DNA from: Pseudomonas cremoris
Lineage (GTDB): Bacteria; Pseudomonadota; Gammaproteobacteria; Pseudomonadales; Pseudomonadaceae
NCBI RefSeq assembly: GCF_014230465.1
Contig: NZ_JAAXCY010000011.1
Span: 186,001 to 250,000 of the forward strand
Direction of reading: 5' to 3'
DNA: 64,000 bases
In this document: positions 38,466 through 47,702 of the stretch, piece by piece
How positions within the stretch are numbered: the first letter of the stretch is position 1
Layout: each line of letters starts with the position of its first letter
Made by a program: the position numbers and the translations under genes
Notes under the pieces: generated by a model
What the model was told of the DNA's origin: nothing
The model's database searches: none
What the model saw: the letters and a program-made list of their open reading frames with translations, nothing else

Positions 38466-38542
38466 GGCCAAGCATTATTGCGCTGTGCGCCTGCAATGTC
38501 CTTGGCTAAACTGGCGCATTCCTTGTCGAGAAACTCACCATC

Positions 38543-38776
38543 ATGGTTCGTCTACTGTTCTGGATTGCCGTTATTGCCGCCGCGGTATGGTTCTGGCGCA
38601 AATTCAAAAGCCCGGCCGCCAAACAACAACGCGCCAGCGAGCCCGACGCAGCCTTGATGGTGCGCTGCGCCCACTGCGGCGTGCACCTGCCGCAGGACCG
38701 CGCCTTGAGCTCGCGCCAGGAGTGGTACTGCACCCAGGCGCACCTGGAGCAGGGGCCAAAGTCTATCCAGCGGTGA
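38543..38776 (+). CDS. PP0621-family small membrane-anchored zinc-finger protein
   Basis: A 77-aa protein. A transmembrane helix fills residues 3-18, then a basic linker, then V-R-C-A-H-C-G near 42 and W-Y-C-T-Q-A-H near 63, giving Cys/His ligands for one metal ion. It matches my memory of the PP0621 family in Pseudomonas; function unknown. In P. aeruginosa the next genes are pilS and pilR; here the frame overlaps the convergent thiO gene by 14 bp. Confidence 0.82.
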   Translation: MVRLLFWIAVIAAAVWFWRKFKSPAAKQQRASEPDAALMVRCAHCGVHLPQDRALSSRQEWYCTQAHLEQGPKSIQR

Positions 38777-39869
38777 TCCGACCTTCCGGCGCGTAAGGCG
38801 CGGGGTCAATAATCGGTGTACGTTCCAGCAACAAGTCAGCAAACAACTGACAGGATGCCGGCGCAAGCACCAGGCCATTGCGGTAATGCCCGCAGTTGAG
38901 CCACAGGCCTTCAAAGCCCGGTACGGTGCCGATGTAGGGAATGCCCTCCGGCGAGCCAGGGCGCAAGCCGGCCCAATGCCCCACTACCTCGGCGTCTGCC
39001 AGGGCCGGGATCAGCTCTACCGCCGAGGCCTTGAGACTTTCCAGGGCCGACTCGGTTGGCGTTTTGTCGAAGCCCTCATGCTCCAGGGTGCTACCGATCA
39101 GGATGTGCCCATCACGTCGCGGGATCGCATAACGCCCCTTCGCCAGGACCATGCTCGGCAAAAAGTCGGAGGCGCACTTATACAGGATCATCTGGCCTTT
39201 GACCGGCTCCACCGGCAGCGCCAGCCCCAGCGTGCCGAGCAAATCACCACTCCACGCGCCTGCAGCCAGCACGACCTGATCGCCGAAGATCGGCCCCTCT
39301 GCGGTATTCACACCCACTACGCGAGCGCCATCCAGGGCGAACCCGGTTACCGCGCATTGCTCATGAATGGTCACGCCTGGCAACGCCAACAGTGCTGCCT
39401 TGAGGGATTTGACCAGGCGCGGGTTGCGTACATTGGCCACGTTGGCCATGTAGATCGCCTGGCTGTAGCCACCACCCAACACCGGCACTGCATCATGGGC
39501 GGCCGAGACATCCACTTTGCTCAGGGGCCGGCCTTCACGCGCGGCCCAGGCCAACGCATCTGCCTCATCGTCCAGATCGAGCCAGTACAACCCCGTGGTG
39601 TGGACTTCCGGGTCGACCCCAGTCGCGGCGAACAGACGCTCAGCCAGCTGTGGATAAAAATCCTGGGACCAATGGGCTAGCGCAGTCACAGCGGGGCTGT
39701 AGCGCCACGGGTACAACGGCGAAACAATACCGCCACCGGCCCACGAAGACTCTTGCCCTAGCCCCGCACGCTCCAATAGCACAACTGACTGCCCCTGGGT
39801 GGCGAGGTTGAACGCCGTCAACAAGCCGATGACTCCGCCACCGACAATCACTACCTGCTGCTTTGCCAT
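38763..39869 (-). CDS. thiO: Glycine oxidase ThiO-type FAD oxidoreductase
   Basis: A 368-aa amine oxidase of the DadA/ThiO family that oxidises glycine to the imine used for the thiazole ring of thiamine. The FAD dinucleotide fold V-I-V-G-G-G-V-I-G-L is at residues 6-15. The substrate segment W-A-G-G-G-I-V-S-P-L-Y-P-W follows near 46, and C-G-H-Y-R-N-G-L-V-L-A-P near 330 closes the FAD site. ATG at 39869 is one codon after another ATG. It lies 62 bp behind pilE, as in P. aeruginosa near fimT. Confidence 0.88.
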   Translation of the reverse strand: MAKQQVVIVGGGVIGLLTAFNLATQGQSVVLLERAGLGQESSWAGGGIVSPLYPWRYSPAVTALAHWSQDFYPQLAERLFAATGVDPEVHTTGLYWLDLDDEADALAWAAREGRPLSKVDVSAAHDAVPVLGGGYSQAIYMANVANVRNPRLVKSLKAALLALPGVTIHEQCAVTGFALDGARVVGVNTAEGPIFGDQVVLAAGAWSGDLLGTLGLALPVEPVKGQMILYKCASDFLPSMVLAKGRYAIPRRDGHILIGSTLEHEGFDKTPTESALESLKASAVELIPALADAEVVGHWAGLRPGSPEGIPYIGTVPGFEGLWLNCGHYRNGLVLAPASCQLFADLLLERTPIIDPAPYAPEGRITAG

Positions 39870-39931
39870 CATTTGATCCAGCCGAAAAATAGGAACAGGC
39901 ACTCTCGGCGCCCAGTCATCCAGCACCCTCA

Positions 39932-40333
39932 TCATTGCCCCCAGCACAGCTTGCGCGACATTTCGGGCGCCGCACCTGGGTTGCTCCGTGCGCCAACGCT
40001 GGTAAGGCTGAACTCACCGCAAGCGTCGCCCGCCATCATCGACTCAGCGACCGGGGTGGCTACGAGAAGGAAATCCTGAGGGTTCAATGCAGCGGTGATT
40101 CTATAGCGATCATTGCCCGCACTGACGCCGCTTGCATCAATAAAAGTACCGTTCCTCGTATAAAAGCGCTCCAAGTGCTGAGCCTGCTCGGTCAGCAGCG
40201 CGATAATTTCTGCGCGATACACCTTTTTCATGTGGCCCGCGTAACCGGGGTAAGCGATCCCGGCCAAAAGCCCGATGATCGCCACTGCGATCAGTAACTC
40301 GACAAGAGTAAAACCTTGGCTGTCCATGCTCAT
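39932..40333 (-). CDS. pilE: Minor pilin PilE
   Basis: A 133-aa prepilin. The leader M-S-M-D-S-Q-G is cleaved before F-T-L-V-E-L-L-I-A; Glu5 is conserved. The mature region has E-R-F-Y-T-R-N-G-T-F typical of PilE and two C-terminal-half cysteines (D-A-C-G-E and L-C-W-G). AAGGAG precedes the ATG at 40333 by seven bases. It follows pilX after 11 bp, without pilY1 between them. Confidence 0.88.
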   Translation of the reverse strand: MSMDSQGFTLVELLIAVAIIGLLAGIAYPGYAGHMKKVYRAEIIALLTEQAQHLERFYTRNGTFIDASGVSAGNDRYRITAALNPQDFLLVATPVAESMMAGDACGEFSLTSVGARSNPGAAPEMSRKLCWGQ

Positions 40334-40344
40334 CCCACTGCTCC

Positions 40345-40875
40345 TTATTGAAGTTGCCGCCATGTCACTCGCACAAACCGCGCACCACCCTCCCCCTCCA
40401 CCCGCGCGTACATGCTTTCCAGCACCGTACGCGACTGACCACTAAGCCCAACCGCCGTCACTCGATAAAGCACGGCGGGGGTTTGTGCCGGTAAATGGGC
40501 CACCCCCAAGGCAGGCCCCAGGAATTGAATGCCATAGAGCCCTCCCTTAAGCGCAACCCAGTTAACTCTCGAAATAGGATTAATCCCGCTGCCGACCACC
40601 GCATACGCTTCATCAGGGGGCGCACAGGCGCGGGCCGATTGGCATAACGGCAATGCCGCAGGTGCTCGTCTAACACCCTCCTCTCCAAACCTCAGGCCAC
40701 TTTCGGCACTTTGAAACGACTGGTTGCGATGCCAAATGCTGCCAGCGATCTTTTGTTGGGCGACAGTACCTTGCATCGACGACAGGCCAACCAATGACAA
40801 CAACAGCAAGAACACCAGGCTGATCAGCAGAACCATGCCGCGCTGATGTGCATAACCGCCGACTAAAAGCATCAT
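40345..40875 (-). CDS. pilX: Minor pilin PilX
   Basis: A 176-aa PilX-type minor pilin. Its N-terminal helix is preceded by H-Q-R-G and reads M-V-L-L-I-S-L-V-F-L, the unusual PilX-class variant lacking the usual F-T-L-x-E. The segment Q-S-F-Q-S-A-E-S-G-L-R after the helix is a PilX hallmark. It is placed seven bases after pilW. Minor pilins prime pilus assembly. Confidence 0.85.
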   Translation of the reverse strand: MMLLVGGYAHQRGMVLLISLVFLLLLSLVGLSSMQGTVAQQKIAGSIWHRNQSFQSAESGLRFGEEGVRRAPAALPLCQSARACAPPDEAYAVVGSGINPISRVNWVALKGGLYGIQFLGPALGVAHLPAQTPAVLYRVTAVGLSGQSRTVLESMYARVEGEGGARFVRVTWRQLQ

Positions 40876-40882
40876 GTCCGTG

Positions 40883-41587
40883 TTACCCCAAACGATTTCG
40901 TAGCGCCGCTACGACGCTGTAGGTCTGATCCTTTACCCGACCTGAGGGGTCTCGAAGCGTCATCTGGATTCTCACGCTACGTATCAGCGATTCGTCGGAA
41001 GGGTTGGCGTCGTAGCGCACCACGGCGACCGATGCAGACTTGGCGACCACACCAAAACTGATGTCGAACGCCTCAACGTTATCCACCAACACAGCCTTGG
41101 CCGGTGCTGTGGGCGTACTCAGCTTCAACTGGCCCGCTTCAAAGGTGTAAGTCAGCTGGCGTATGGCAAAACGCGCCTGCCCAGGCGCTGGCACCGGGGA
41201 GTTTCCTGCATAGGCCTGGGCCTCGCTCGAACAGTCGGACAACACCGTCCAGTCAGGCGTGCCACGTCCGCCGACATCGGCAGTCACCAATGTCAACGCC
41301 CTTGAGCTACTCCCCGCCCCCCAATAAACCGGCCGATCAAAGGCCAGCGGGGCATTGTCGATATAGGTTGTGGCCAGGCAACCAAACATCCCCGCCTGGC
41401 GGATGTCCTGCATCAGCTTGCCAAGGACAAACCGAGCATCGTCCTGCAGCAACATGGCCGCCTGCTGGCTGGCCTGGGTCGCTCGGGAACTGGTGACCAC
41501 CTGGCTGACACCAAGTACCAGCAGCAGGCCCAGGGCAAGGGCCAATAGCAATTCCACCAGGCTAAACCCTCGAGCACGACGGTTCAT
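40883..41587 (-). CDS. pilW: Minor pilin PilW
   Basis: A 234-aa minor pilin with the prepilin leader M-N-R-R-A-R-G before F-S-L-V-E-L-L-L-A-L. The globular domain (about 40-234) begins with A-M-L-L-Q-D-D-A-R-F, usual for PilW. The start overlaps the pilV stop (ATGA). Confidence 0.88.
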   Translation of the reverse strand: MNRRARGFSLVELLLALALGLLLVLGVSQVVTSSRATQASQQAAMLLQDDARFVLGKLMQDIRQAGMFGCLATTYIDNAPLAFDRPVYWGAGSSSRALTLVTADVGGRGTPDWTVLSDCSSEAQAYAGNSPVPAPGQARFAIRQLTYTFEAGQLKLSTPTAPAKAVLVDNVEAFDISFGVVAKSASVAVVRYDANPSDESLIRSVRIQMTLRDPSGRVKDQTYSVVAALRNRLG

Positions 41588-42057
41588 TGCACGCCCGCCA
41601 TACGACTGGTCAGCGTGAAGGTTTCCCTGGCAGCCAACGTGCTGGAGCCCCGGTGGTCATCCCAACTCACACTGACGGTCACCTCTCCCCCACTGATTGC
41701 CACCGAACCTTTGGCACTCTCCCCGGCAAAACCGAGGATATTCGCTTCAAAATCATGCAAGTCCACATCACGCACGCTGGCGGTCGCGGTGCTGGCAGGA
41801 GCGCGCTCGGCTCGGCCCCACGAATAGTCTGCGTCAGGGTTGGCACGAATTCGGTCGAGCATGTCGTAGGCGATGAAACTGGCCTGGCTGGTCATCCTGG
41901 AACTGTCGGTGTGCTTGAGCGCATTCAGTTGGATTCCCGCAGCACCCAGCAAGCCAGTGGCCAGAATCAGCACCGTTACCAGTACCTCAATCAGCGTCAT
42001 GCCAACTTGGTGCAGAGGTGAAAGGCGGGGAAAAGTCGTTTTCAGGCAAACAAGCAT
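41584..42057 (-). CDS. pilV: Minor pilin PilV
   Basis: A 157-aa minor pilin. The prepilin site is H-Q-V-G before M-T-L-I-E-V-L-V-T-V, with Glu5 conserved, and Q-L-N-A-L-K-H-T-D-S after the helix. The start is uncertain: ATG at 42057 gives a 19-residue leader; an ATG four codons upstream (42069) is possible. Neither has a clear ribosome-binding site. It is the first gene of pilV-pilW-pilX-pilE and is divergent from fimT. Confidence 0.83.
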   Translation of the reverse strand: MLVCLKTTFPRLSPLHQVGMTLIEVLVTVLILATGLLGAAGIQLNALKHTDSSRMTSQASFIAYDMLDRIRANPDADYSWGRAERAPASTATASVRDVDLHDFEANILGFAGESAKGSVAISGGEVTVSVSWDDHRGSSTLAARETFTLTSRMAGVQ

Positions 42058-42248
42058 TACCGTCGTCATCCATGTCGAGGGCCGAAAAGGGCAGAAAGAT
42101 CTGCTGTGCGGCCCAAGACTAGCGCCGGTTTTTCGTCCGCGCTGCTCCCGGAATAAAGGGAAATACTTTGGACACAAAGGCCATCATTCATCTCCGCAGG
42201 TAGAGCGCTATACCTAGGTCAGCGCCCTATTCCACGGACGGAGTTTCC

Positions 42249-42767
42249 ATGAAACAACACGGTTTCACCCTGATCGAACTTCTGCTCGGACTGATCATGA
42301 GCGGCATCCTGGCGCACCTTGCAGTGCCAAGCTTCAAGCGCTTGCTCGATTCACAGCAACAACAAAGCGCTGCGCAATCGCTGGCGCAGGGGCTGCGTTA
42401 CGCGCGCACTGAGGCTGTTGCACGCAACCAGGCAGTGGTCATTCATGCGCTGGGCGACGACTGGGGCCAGGGCTGGCGAGTGATTTTGGATGTGAGTGGA
42501 CGCGGTCGACCGGACGACGACAACCCGGTACTGCTAATGCGTCAGGACAGCGGGCGTGTTCCAGTCGTGGGCAACGGACCGGTCAAGAGTGAGATCCGCT
42601 TCAGCGGGCTGGGCGATCCGGTATTTTCGGGAGGGGGTTTTCGCGCCGGTACCGTGCACATTTGCGCCACGGGTGAGCCGCAAAGCGTGTATCAAATAGT
42701 ACTGGCACCCAGTGGGCGCATCAGCCTGCGCAGCGATAAAGTCGAGCAGGCGTTGTGCCGGGGCTAA
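42249..42767 (+). CDS. fimT: FimT/FimU-type minor pilin, GspH domain
   Basis: A 172-aa pseudopilin-like protein. A five-residue leader M-K-Q-H-G precedes F-T-L-I-E-L-L; the rest has the GspH/FimT fold with A-R-T-E-A-V-A-R-N near 52. The C-terminal stretch includes S-G-R-I-S-L-R, close to the arginine motif (GRxR) described for DNA-binding FimT proteins. Unlike in P. aeruginosa, it is on the opposite strand from the other minor pilin genes. It could equally be FimU; the two are hard to tell apart here. Confidence 0.8.
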   Translation: MKQHGFTLIELLLGLIMSGILAHLAVPSFKRLLDSQQQQSAAQSLAQGLRYARTEAVARNQAVVIHALGDDWGQGWRVILDVSGRGRPDDDNPVLLMRQDSGRVPVVGNGPVKSEIRFSGLGDPVFSGGGFRAGTVHICATGEPQSVYQIVLAPSGRISLRSDKVEQALCRG

Positions 42768-42782
42768 CCGGCACACTGGCAC

Positions 42783-43730
42783 TCAGAGCAACGAGCGAAC
42801 CCGCAATTCCTTGGGCATCGAGAAGGTGATGTTTTCTTCACGACCGGCCAGCTCATCGGCGCCCGTTGCGCCCCAGGCGTGCAACTGCTGGATCACGCCG
42901 CGCACCAAGACTTCCGGGGCCGAAGCACCGGCCGTGATGCCGATACGTTCGACACCGTCGAACCAGCTGCGCTGCAGGTCCTCAGCGCCATCGATCAGGT
43001 ACGCCGGTGTCGCCATGCGCTCGGCCAACTCACGCAGGCGGTTGGAGTTGGAGCTGTTGGGACTGCCGACCACCAGGACCACATCGCATTCATCAGCCAA
43101 TTGCTTGACCGCATCCTGGCGGTTTTGCGTGGCATAGCAGATGTCATCCTTGCGCGGGCCGCCAATAGCAGGGAAGCGACTACGCAGCGCGTCGATAACG
43201 CGGCTGGTGTCGTCCATGGACAAGGTGGTCTGGGTCACGAATGCCAGGCGCTCAGGGTTGTGCACCTGTAGGTTGGCGACGTCTTTTTCGTCTTCCACCA
43301 AGTAGATGGCGCCGCCATTGCTGGCGTCGTACTGACCCATGGTGCCTTCGACTTCCGGGTGGCCGGCGTGCCCGATCAGGATGCACTCACGGCCATCGCG
43401 ACTGTAGCGCGCGACTTCGATATGTACTTTGGTTACCAAGGGGCAGGTGGCATCGAAGACTTTCAGACCACGACCTGCCGCTTCCGTACGCACTGCCTGG
43501 GAAACACCGTGGGCACTGAAGATGACGATAACGTCGTCCGGCACCTGGTCCAGTTCTTCAACGAAGATGGCGCCGCGTGCGCGCAGGTCCTCGACCACGA
43601 ATTTGTTGTGGACGACTTCATGGCGCACATAAATCGGCGGCCCGAAGACTTCCAGGGCGCGGTTGACGATTTCGATCGCCCGGTCCACGCCGGCGCAGAA
43701 GCCACGGGGGTTGGCGAGTTTGATTTGCAT
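42783..43730 (-). CDS. ispH: 4-hydroxy-3-methylbut-2-enyl diphosphate reductase IspH (LytB)
   Basis: A 315-aa [4Fe-4S] enzyme for the last step of the MEP isoprenoid pathway. Cluster cysteines are C12 (R-G-F-C-A-G-V), C96 (A-T-C-P-L-V-T-K) and about C197 (D-I-C-Y-A-T-Q-N-R), all as in E. coli. Substrate residues in H-E-V-V-H and A-H-G-V-S are present. It follows fkpB at the end of the murJ-ribF-ileS-lspA-fkpB block, separated by a REPIN. Confidence 0.96.
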   Translation of the reverse strand: MQIKLANPRGFCAGVDRAIEIVNRALEVFGPPIYVRHEVVHNKFVVEDLRARGAIFVEELDQVPDDVIVIFSAHGVSQAVRTEAAGRGLKVFDATCPLVTKVHIEVARYSRDGRECILIGHAGHPEVEGTMGQYDASNGGAIYLVEDEKDVANLQVHNPERLAFVTQTTLSMDDTSRVIDALRSRFPAIGGPRKDDICYATQNRQDAVKQLADECDVVLVVGSPNSSNSNRLRELAERMATPAYLIDGAEDLQRSWFDGVERIGITAGASAPEVLVRGVIQQLHAWGATGADELAGREENITFSMPKELRVRSLL

Positions 43731-43801
43731 GCTGTGCCTCGTGTCTTGCAGCCACTTGGGTTCAAGCTAGACGCTAACCCACCTGACAATAGAGATCAAA
43801 G

Positions 43802-43889
43802 GTGGGAGCGGGCTTGCTCGCGAATGCGGTGAGTCAGTAAATAAATCTATCGACTGACACTCAGCATTCGCGAGCAAGCCCGCTCCCAC
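43802..43889. repeat. REPIN-type inverted repeat, copy 4
   Basis: Two intact GTGGGAGCGGGCTTGCTCGC arms in inverted orientation, 88 bp, between fkpB and ispH within a block of co-directional genes. Confidence 0.93.
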
Positions 43890-43909
43890 ATTTTTAACCG
43901 CGTTGTTAA

Positions 43910-44362
43910 TCAGAGCGCTTTAACGTCGATGATTTCAACGTCAAAGGTCAAGGTTTTACCGGCCAACGGGTGATTGAAGTCGATGGTCACTTGCGCGTCA
44001 TCGAAGGTTTTCACCACGCCAGGCAATTCGGTGTTCGCCGCATCATTGAAGATCACCAGCAAGCCTTCCGACAGGTCCATACCTTCGAACTGCGAACGCG
44101 GGATGATCTGCACGTTTTGCGGGTTAGGCTGGCCAAAAGCGTTTTCCGGCAGGATTTGCAGGGTGCGCTTGTCGCCGGCCTTGAAACCGAACAGGGCCGC
44201 TTCGAAACCCGGCAGCAAGTTACCGTCGCCGACCTTGAAGGTGGCCGGGGCTTTGTCGAACGTGCTGTCGACCGTGTCGCCGTTTTCCAGGCGCAGTGCG
44301 AAATGCAAAGTGACTTCCGTGTTCTGGCCGATGCGTTGCTCAGCCAATACCTGATCAGTCAT
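43910..44362 (-). CDS. fkpB: FKBP-type peptidyl-prolyl isomerase FkpB (SlpA)
   Basis: A 150-aa FKBP-type isomerase of the SlpA subgroup. The FKBP core has F-A-L-R-L-E-N-G-D-T-V-D-S-T and G-D-G-N-L-L-P-G-F-E; an inserted-in-flap domain follows, and H-P-L-A-G-K-T-L closes the fold. The start at 44362 overlaps the lspA stop by eight bases. The ileS-lspA-fkpB-ispH order is conserved in gammaproteobacteria. Confidence 0.93.
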   Translation of the reverse strand: MTDQVLAEQRIGQNTEVTLHFALRLENGDTVDSTFDKAPATFKVGDGNLLPGFEAALFGFKAGDKRTLQILPENAFGQPNPQNVQIIPRSQFEGMDLSEGLLVIFNDAANTELPGVVKTFDDAQVTIDFNHPLAGKTLTFDVEIIDVKAL

Positions 44363-44864
44363 TGACGGTCTCTCCAGTTTTCTTGCTTTTGAACATATCC
44401 AACGCCAGCATGATTGCACCGACGGTGATAGCGCTGTCGGCAAAGTTGAACGCCGGGAAGTACCAGCGGTTCTGCCAATGCACCAGAATAAAGTCGATCA
44501 CATGGCCCAATGCAATGCGGTCGTAGAGGTTGCCCAGCGCGCCACCCAACACCAAGGCCAAGGCAATCGCCAGCCAGGTGTCATCGCGGTCCAGGCGTTT
44601 AAGCCACACCACCAATACCGCACTGACCACTACGGCGATCAGGGCGAACAACCAACGCTGCCAGCCGGAGCTGTCAGCCAGGAAGCTGAACGCAGCGCCG
44701 GTGTTGTAGGCCAGGGTCCAGCTGAAGTAGTCGGGAATGACCACAATCTGCTGGTACATCTGCAAGGCGCCCTCGAAATGAACCTTGCTGACCTGGTCGA
44801 TGACCAGGACCAGCACGCTCAGTACGAGCCAGCCCAGACGTCCGAAACGACTGGCTTTAGGCAT
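44355..44864 (-). CDS. lspA: Lipoprotein signal peptidase LspA
   Basis: A 169-aa aspartic peptidase with four helices that cleaves prolipoproteins. The catalytic aspartates lie in N-L-Y-D-R-I and N-F-A-D-S-A, and [12 protein letters not shown] is a family signature. The start at 44864 overlaps the ileS stop by eight bases; a longer upstream frame lies inside ileS and is rejected. Confidence 0.95.
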   Translation of the reverse strand: MPKASRFGRLGWLVLSVLVLVIDQVSKVHFEGALQMYQQIVVIPDYFSWTLAYNTGAAFSFLADSSGWQRWLFALIAVVVSAVLVVWLKRLDRDDTWLAIALALVLGGALGNLYDRIALGHVIDFILVHWQNRWYFPAFNFADSAITVGAIMLALDMFKSKKTGETVND

Positions 44865-47688
44865 AGTGGCGAACCTCACCAGCACCGCTGATGTTGTCGA
44901 CACAACGACCGCAGATTTCTGGATGCTCAGGGTTCACGCCGACATCTTCACGGCAGTGCCAGCAACGGGCGCACTTGGCAAAGGCCGACTTGACCACTTT
45001 GAGCTTGAGGCCCGGTACTTCGGTGGCCACGGCGTCTGCCGGTGCCTGGGCAAAAGGAGCCAGGCTGGCGGTTGACGTGATCAACACAAAGCGCAGTTCG
45101 TTGCTCAGCTTGGCCAGGTCGGCGGTCAGGCCTTCCTCGGCAAACAGGGTGACTTCGGCTTGCAGGTTGCCACCGACGGCCTTGGCCGCACGCTGAACTT
45201 CCAGCTCCTTGTTCACCGCAACCTTGACGGCCATCACGCCTTCCCAGTACTCGCGACCCAGTTCGAAGTCGGCCGGCAGTTCGGTCAAGCCTTCGTACCA
45301 GGTGTTGAGCATCACGGACTCGTTACGCTCGCCCGGCAGGTATTCCCACAGCTCGTCGGCAGTGAAGGCCAGGATCGGCGCGATCCAGCGCACCAGTGCT
45401 TCGGAGATGTGGAACAGCGCGGTCTGCGCCGAGCGGCGTGCCTTGCTGTTGGCGCCGGTGGTGTACTGGCGGTCCTTGATGATGTCGAGGTAGAAGCCGC
45501 CCAGCTCCTGCACGCAGAAGTTGTGGATCTTCGAGTAGACGTTCCAGAAGCGGTATTCGCCGTAGTTTTCCTGCAACTCGCGTTGCAGCAACAGGGTACG
45601 GTCCACGGCCCAACGGTCCAGGGCGAGCATGTCCTCGGCCGGCAGGATGTCGGTGGCCGGGTTGAAACCGGTCAGGTTCGACAGCAGGAAGCGTGCGGTA
45701 TTGCGGATGCGACGGTAGGCATCGGCGCTGCGGGCCAGGATCTGGTCCGACACAGCGATCTCGCCCGAGTAGTCGGTCGACGCAACCCACAGACGCATGA
45801 TGTCGGCGCCCAAGGTGTCGTTGATCTTTTTCGGCTCGATCACGTTTTTCAGCGACTTGGACATCTTGCGGCCCGTCTCGTCGACGGTGAAGCCGTGGGT
45901 CAGCAGTTCGCGGTACGGCGCGTGGTTGTCGATAGCGCAACCGGTCAGCAAGGACGAGTGGAACCAGCCACGGTGCTGGTCCGAACCTTCCAGGTACAGG
46001 TCGGCACGCGGGCCGGTCTCGTGGCCCATCGGGTGCGAGCCACGCAGGACGTGCCAGTGGGTGGTACCCGAGTCGAACCATACGTCAAGGGTGTCGCTGA
46101 TCTTGTCGTACTGCGGTGCTTCATCGCCCAGCAGTTCGGCAGCGTCCAGCTTGAACCAGGCTTCGATGCCTTCCTGCTCGACGCGTTGGGCCACTTCTTC
46201 CATCAGTTCGACGGTACGTGGGTGCAGCTCGCCGCTTTCCTTGTTCAGGAAGAACGGGATCGGCACGCCCCAGTTACGCTGACGGGAGATGCACCAGTCT
46301 GGACGGTTGGCGATCATCGAGTGCAGGCGCGCCTGGCCCCAGGCCGGGACGAACTTGGTGTCTTCGATGGCTTTGAGCGAACGCACGCGCAGCGTGTCGC
46401 CGCTGGTTGGCTCTTTGTCCATGCCGATGAACCACTGCGCAGTGGCGCGGTAGATCAGCGGGGTCTTGTGGCGCCAGCAGTGCATGTAGCTGTGCTGGAT
46501 GGTGGCGGTTTGCATCAGCGCACCGACTTCACGCAGCTTTTCGATGATCGGCTGGTCGGCCTTGAAGACGAACTGGCCGCCGAAAAACTCCAGCGAAGAG
46601 GCATAAACGCCGTTGCTTTGCACCGGGTTGATGATGTCGTCGTTGACCAGGCCGTACTTCTTGCAGATCACAAAGTCGTCTACGCCGTAGGCAGGCGAGC
46701 AGTGAACGATACCGGTACCTGAACCCAGCTCAACGTAGTCAGCCAGATACACCGGCGACAGGCGGTCATAGAACGGGTGACGGAAGTTGATCAGTTCCAG
46801 CGCGGTACCGGTGGTGGTAGCGATGACCGAACCTTGCAGCTCGTAACGCGCCAGGCAAGCCTCGACCATTTCCTCGGCCAGCACCAGCAGGCGATCACCG
46901 ACGTCCACCAGGGCGTAGGTGAACTCCGGGTGCACGTTCAGCGCCTGGTTGGCGGGGATGGTCCACGGGGTGGTGGTCCAGATCACGATGGCAGCGGGTT
47001 TGGCCAGCGACGCCAGGCCAAAAGCCTCGGCCAGCTTGGCGTCGTCGGCAATCGGGAAAGCCACGTCGATGGTCGACGATTCTTTGTTTTCGTACTCGAC
47101 TTCCGCTTCGGCCAGGGCCGAACCGCAGTTGAAGCACCAGTTCACGGGCTTGAGGCCCTTGAACACAAAACCGCCCTTGACGATTTCGGCCAAGGCACGG
47201 ATTTCACCGGCCTCGTTCGTGAAGTTCATGGTCTTGTACGGGTTGTCCCATTCGCCCAACACGCCTAGGCGGATGAATTCGGACTTCTGGCCTTCGATCT
47301 GCTCGGTGGCGTAGGCACGGCACAGTTCGCGGGTTTTATCCGCGTCCAGGTTTTTGCCGTAAGTCACTTCGACTTTGTGTTCGATCGGCAGGCCGTGGCA
47401 GTCCCAACCCGGGACATACGGCGCGTCGAAACCCGACAGGGTTTTCGAGCGCAGAATCATGTCCTTGAGAATCTTGTTCAGCGCATGACCGATGTGAATC
47501 GTGCCGTTGGCATAAGGAGGGCCGTCGTGCAGGACGAATTTCGGACGATCCTTGCCAATTTCGCGCAACTTTCCGTACAGGCCAATACTGTCCCAGCGCT
47601 GCAGGATCTGCGGTTCGCGCTGTGGCAGGCCGGCCTTCATTGGGAAGGCGGTGTCCGGAAGGTTTAGCGTGGCTTTATAGTCGGTCAT
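44857..47688 (-). CDS. ileS: Isoleucyl-tRNA synthetase
   Basis: A 943-aa class I synthetase. The HIGH-type motif is in G-T-I-H-I-G-H-A near residue 63, and K-M-S-K-S is near 606. An editing domain lies between. The C-terminal zinc site has C-A-R-C-W-H-C and later C-G-R-C (about residues 904-932). This is the bacterial-type enzyme expected to be sensitive to mupirocin; no second copy is in the window. Confidence 0.97.
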   Translation of the reverse strand: MTDYKATLNLPDTAFPMKAGLPQREPQILQRWDSIGLYGKLREIGKDRPKFVLHDGPPYANGTIHIGHALNKILKDMILRSKTLSGFDAPYVPGWDCHGLPIEHKVEVTYGKNLDADKTRELCRAYATEQIEGQKSEFIRLGVLGEWDNPYKTMNFTNEAGEIRALAEIVKGGFVFKGLKPVNWCFNCGSALAEAEVEYENKESSTIDVAFPIADDAKLAEAFGLASLAKPAAIVIWTTTPWTIPANQALNVHPEFTYALVDVGDRLLVLAEEMVEACLARYELQGSVIATTTGTALELINFRHPFYDRLSPVYLADYVELGSGTGIVHCSPAYGVDDFVICKKYGLVNDDIINPVQSNGVYASSLEFFGGQFVFKADQPIIEKLREVGALMQTATIQHSYMHCWRHKTPLIYRATAQWFIGMDKEPTSGDTLRVRSLKAIEDTKFVPAWGQARLHSMIANRPDWCISRQRNWGVPIPFFLNKESGELHPRTVELMEEVAQRVEQEGIEAWFKLDAAELLGDEAPQYDKISDTLDVWFDSGTTHWHVLRGSHPMGHETGPRADLYLEGSDQHRGWFHSSLLTGCAIDNHAPYRELLTHGFTVDETGRKMSKSLKNVIEPKKINDTLGADIMRLWVASTDYSGEIAVSDQILARSADAYRRIRNTARFLLSNLTGFNPATDILPAEDMLALDRWAVDRTLLLQRELQENYGEYRFWNVYSKIHNFCVQELGGFYLDIIKDRQYTTGANSKARRSAQTALFHISEALVRWIAPILAFTADELWEYLPGERNESVMLNTWYEGLTELPADFELGREYWEGVMAVKVAVNKELEVQRAAKAVGGNLQAEVTLFAEEGLTADLAKLSNELRFVLITSTASLAPFAQAPADAVATEVPGLKLKVVKSAFAKCARCWHCREDVGVNPEHPEICGRCVDNISGAGEVRHYA

Positions 47689-47702
47689 TTAAGGCTCTTC
47701 GG

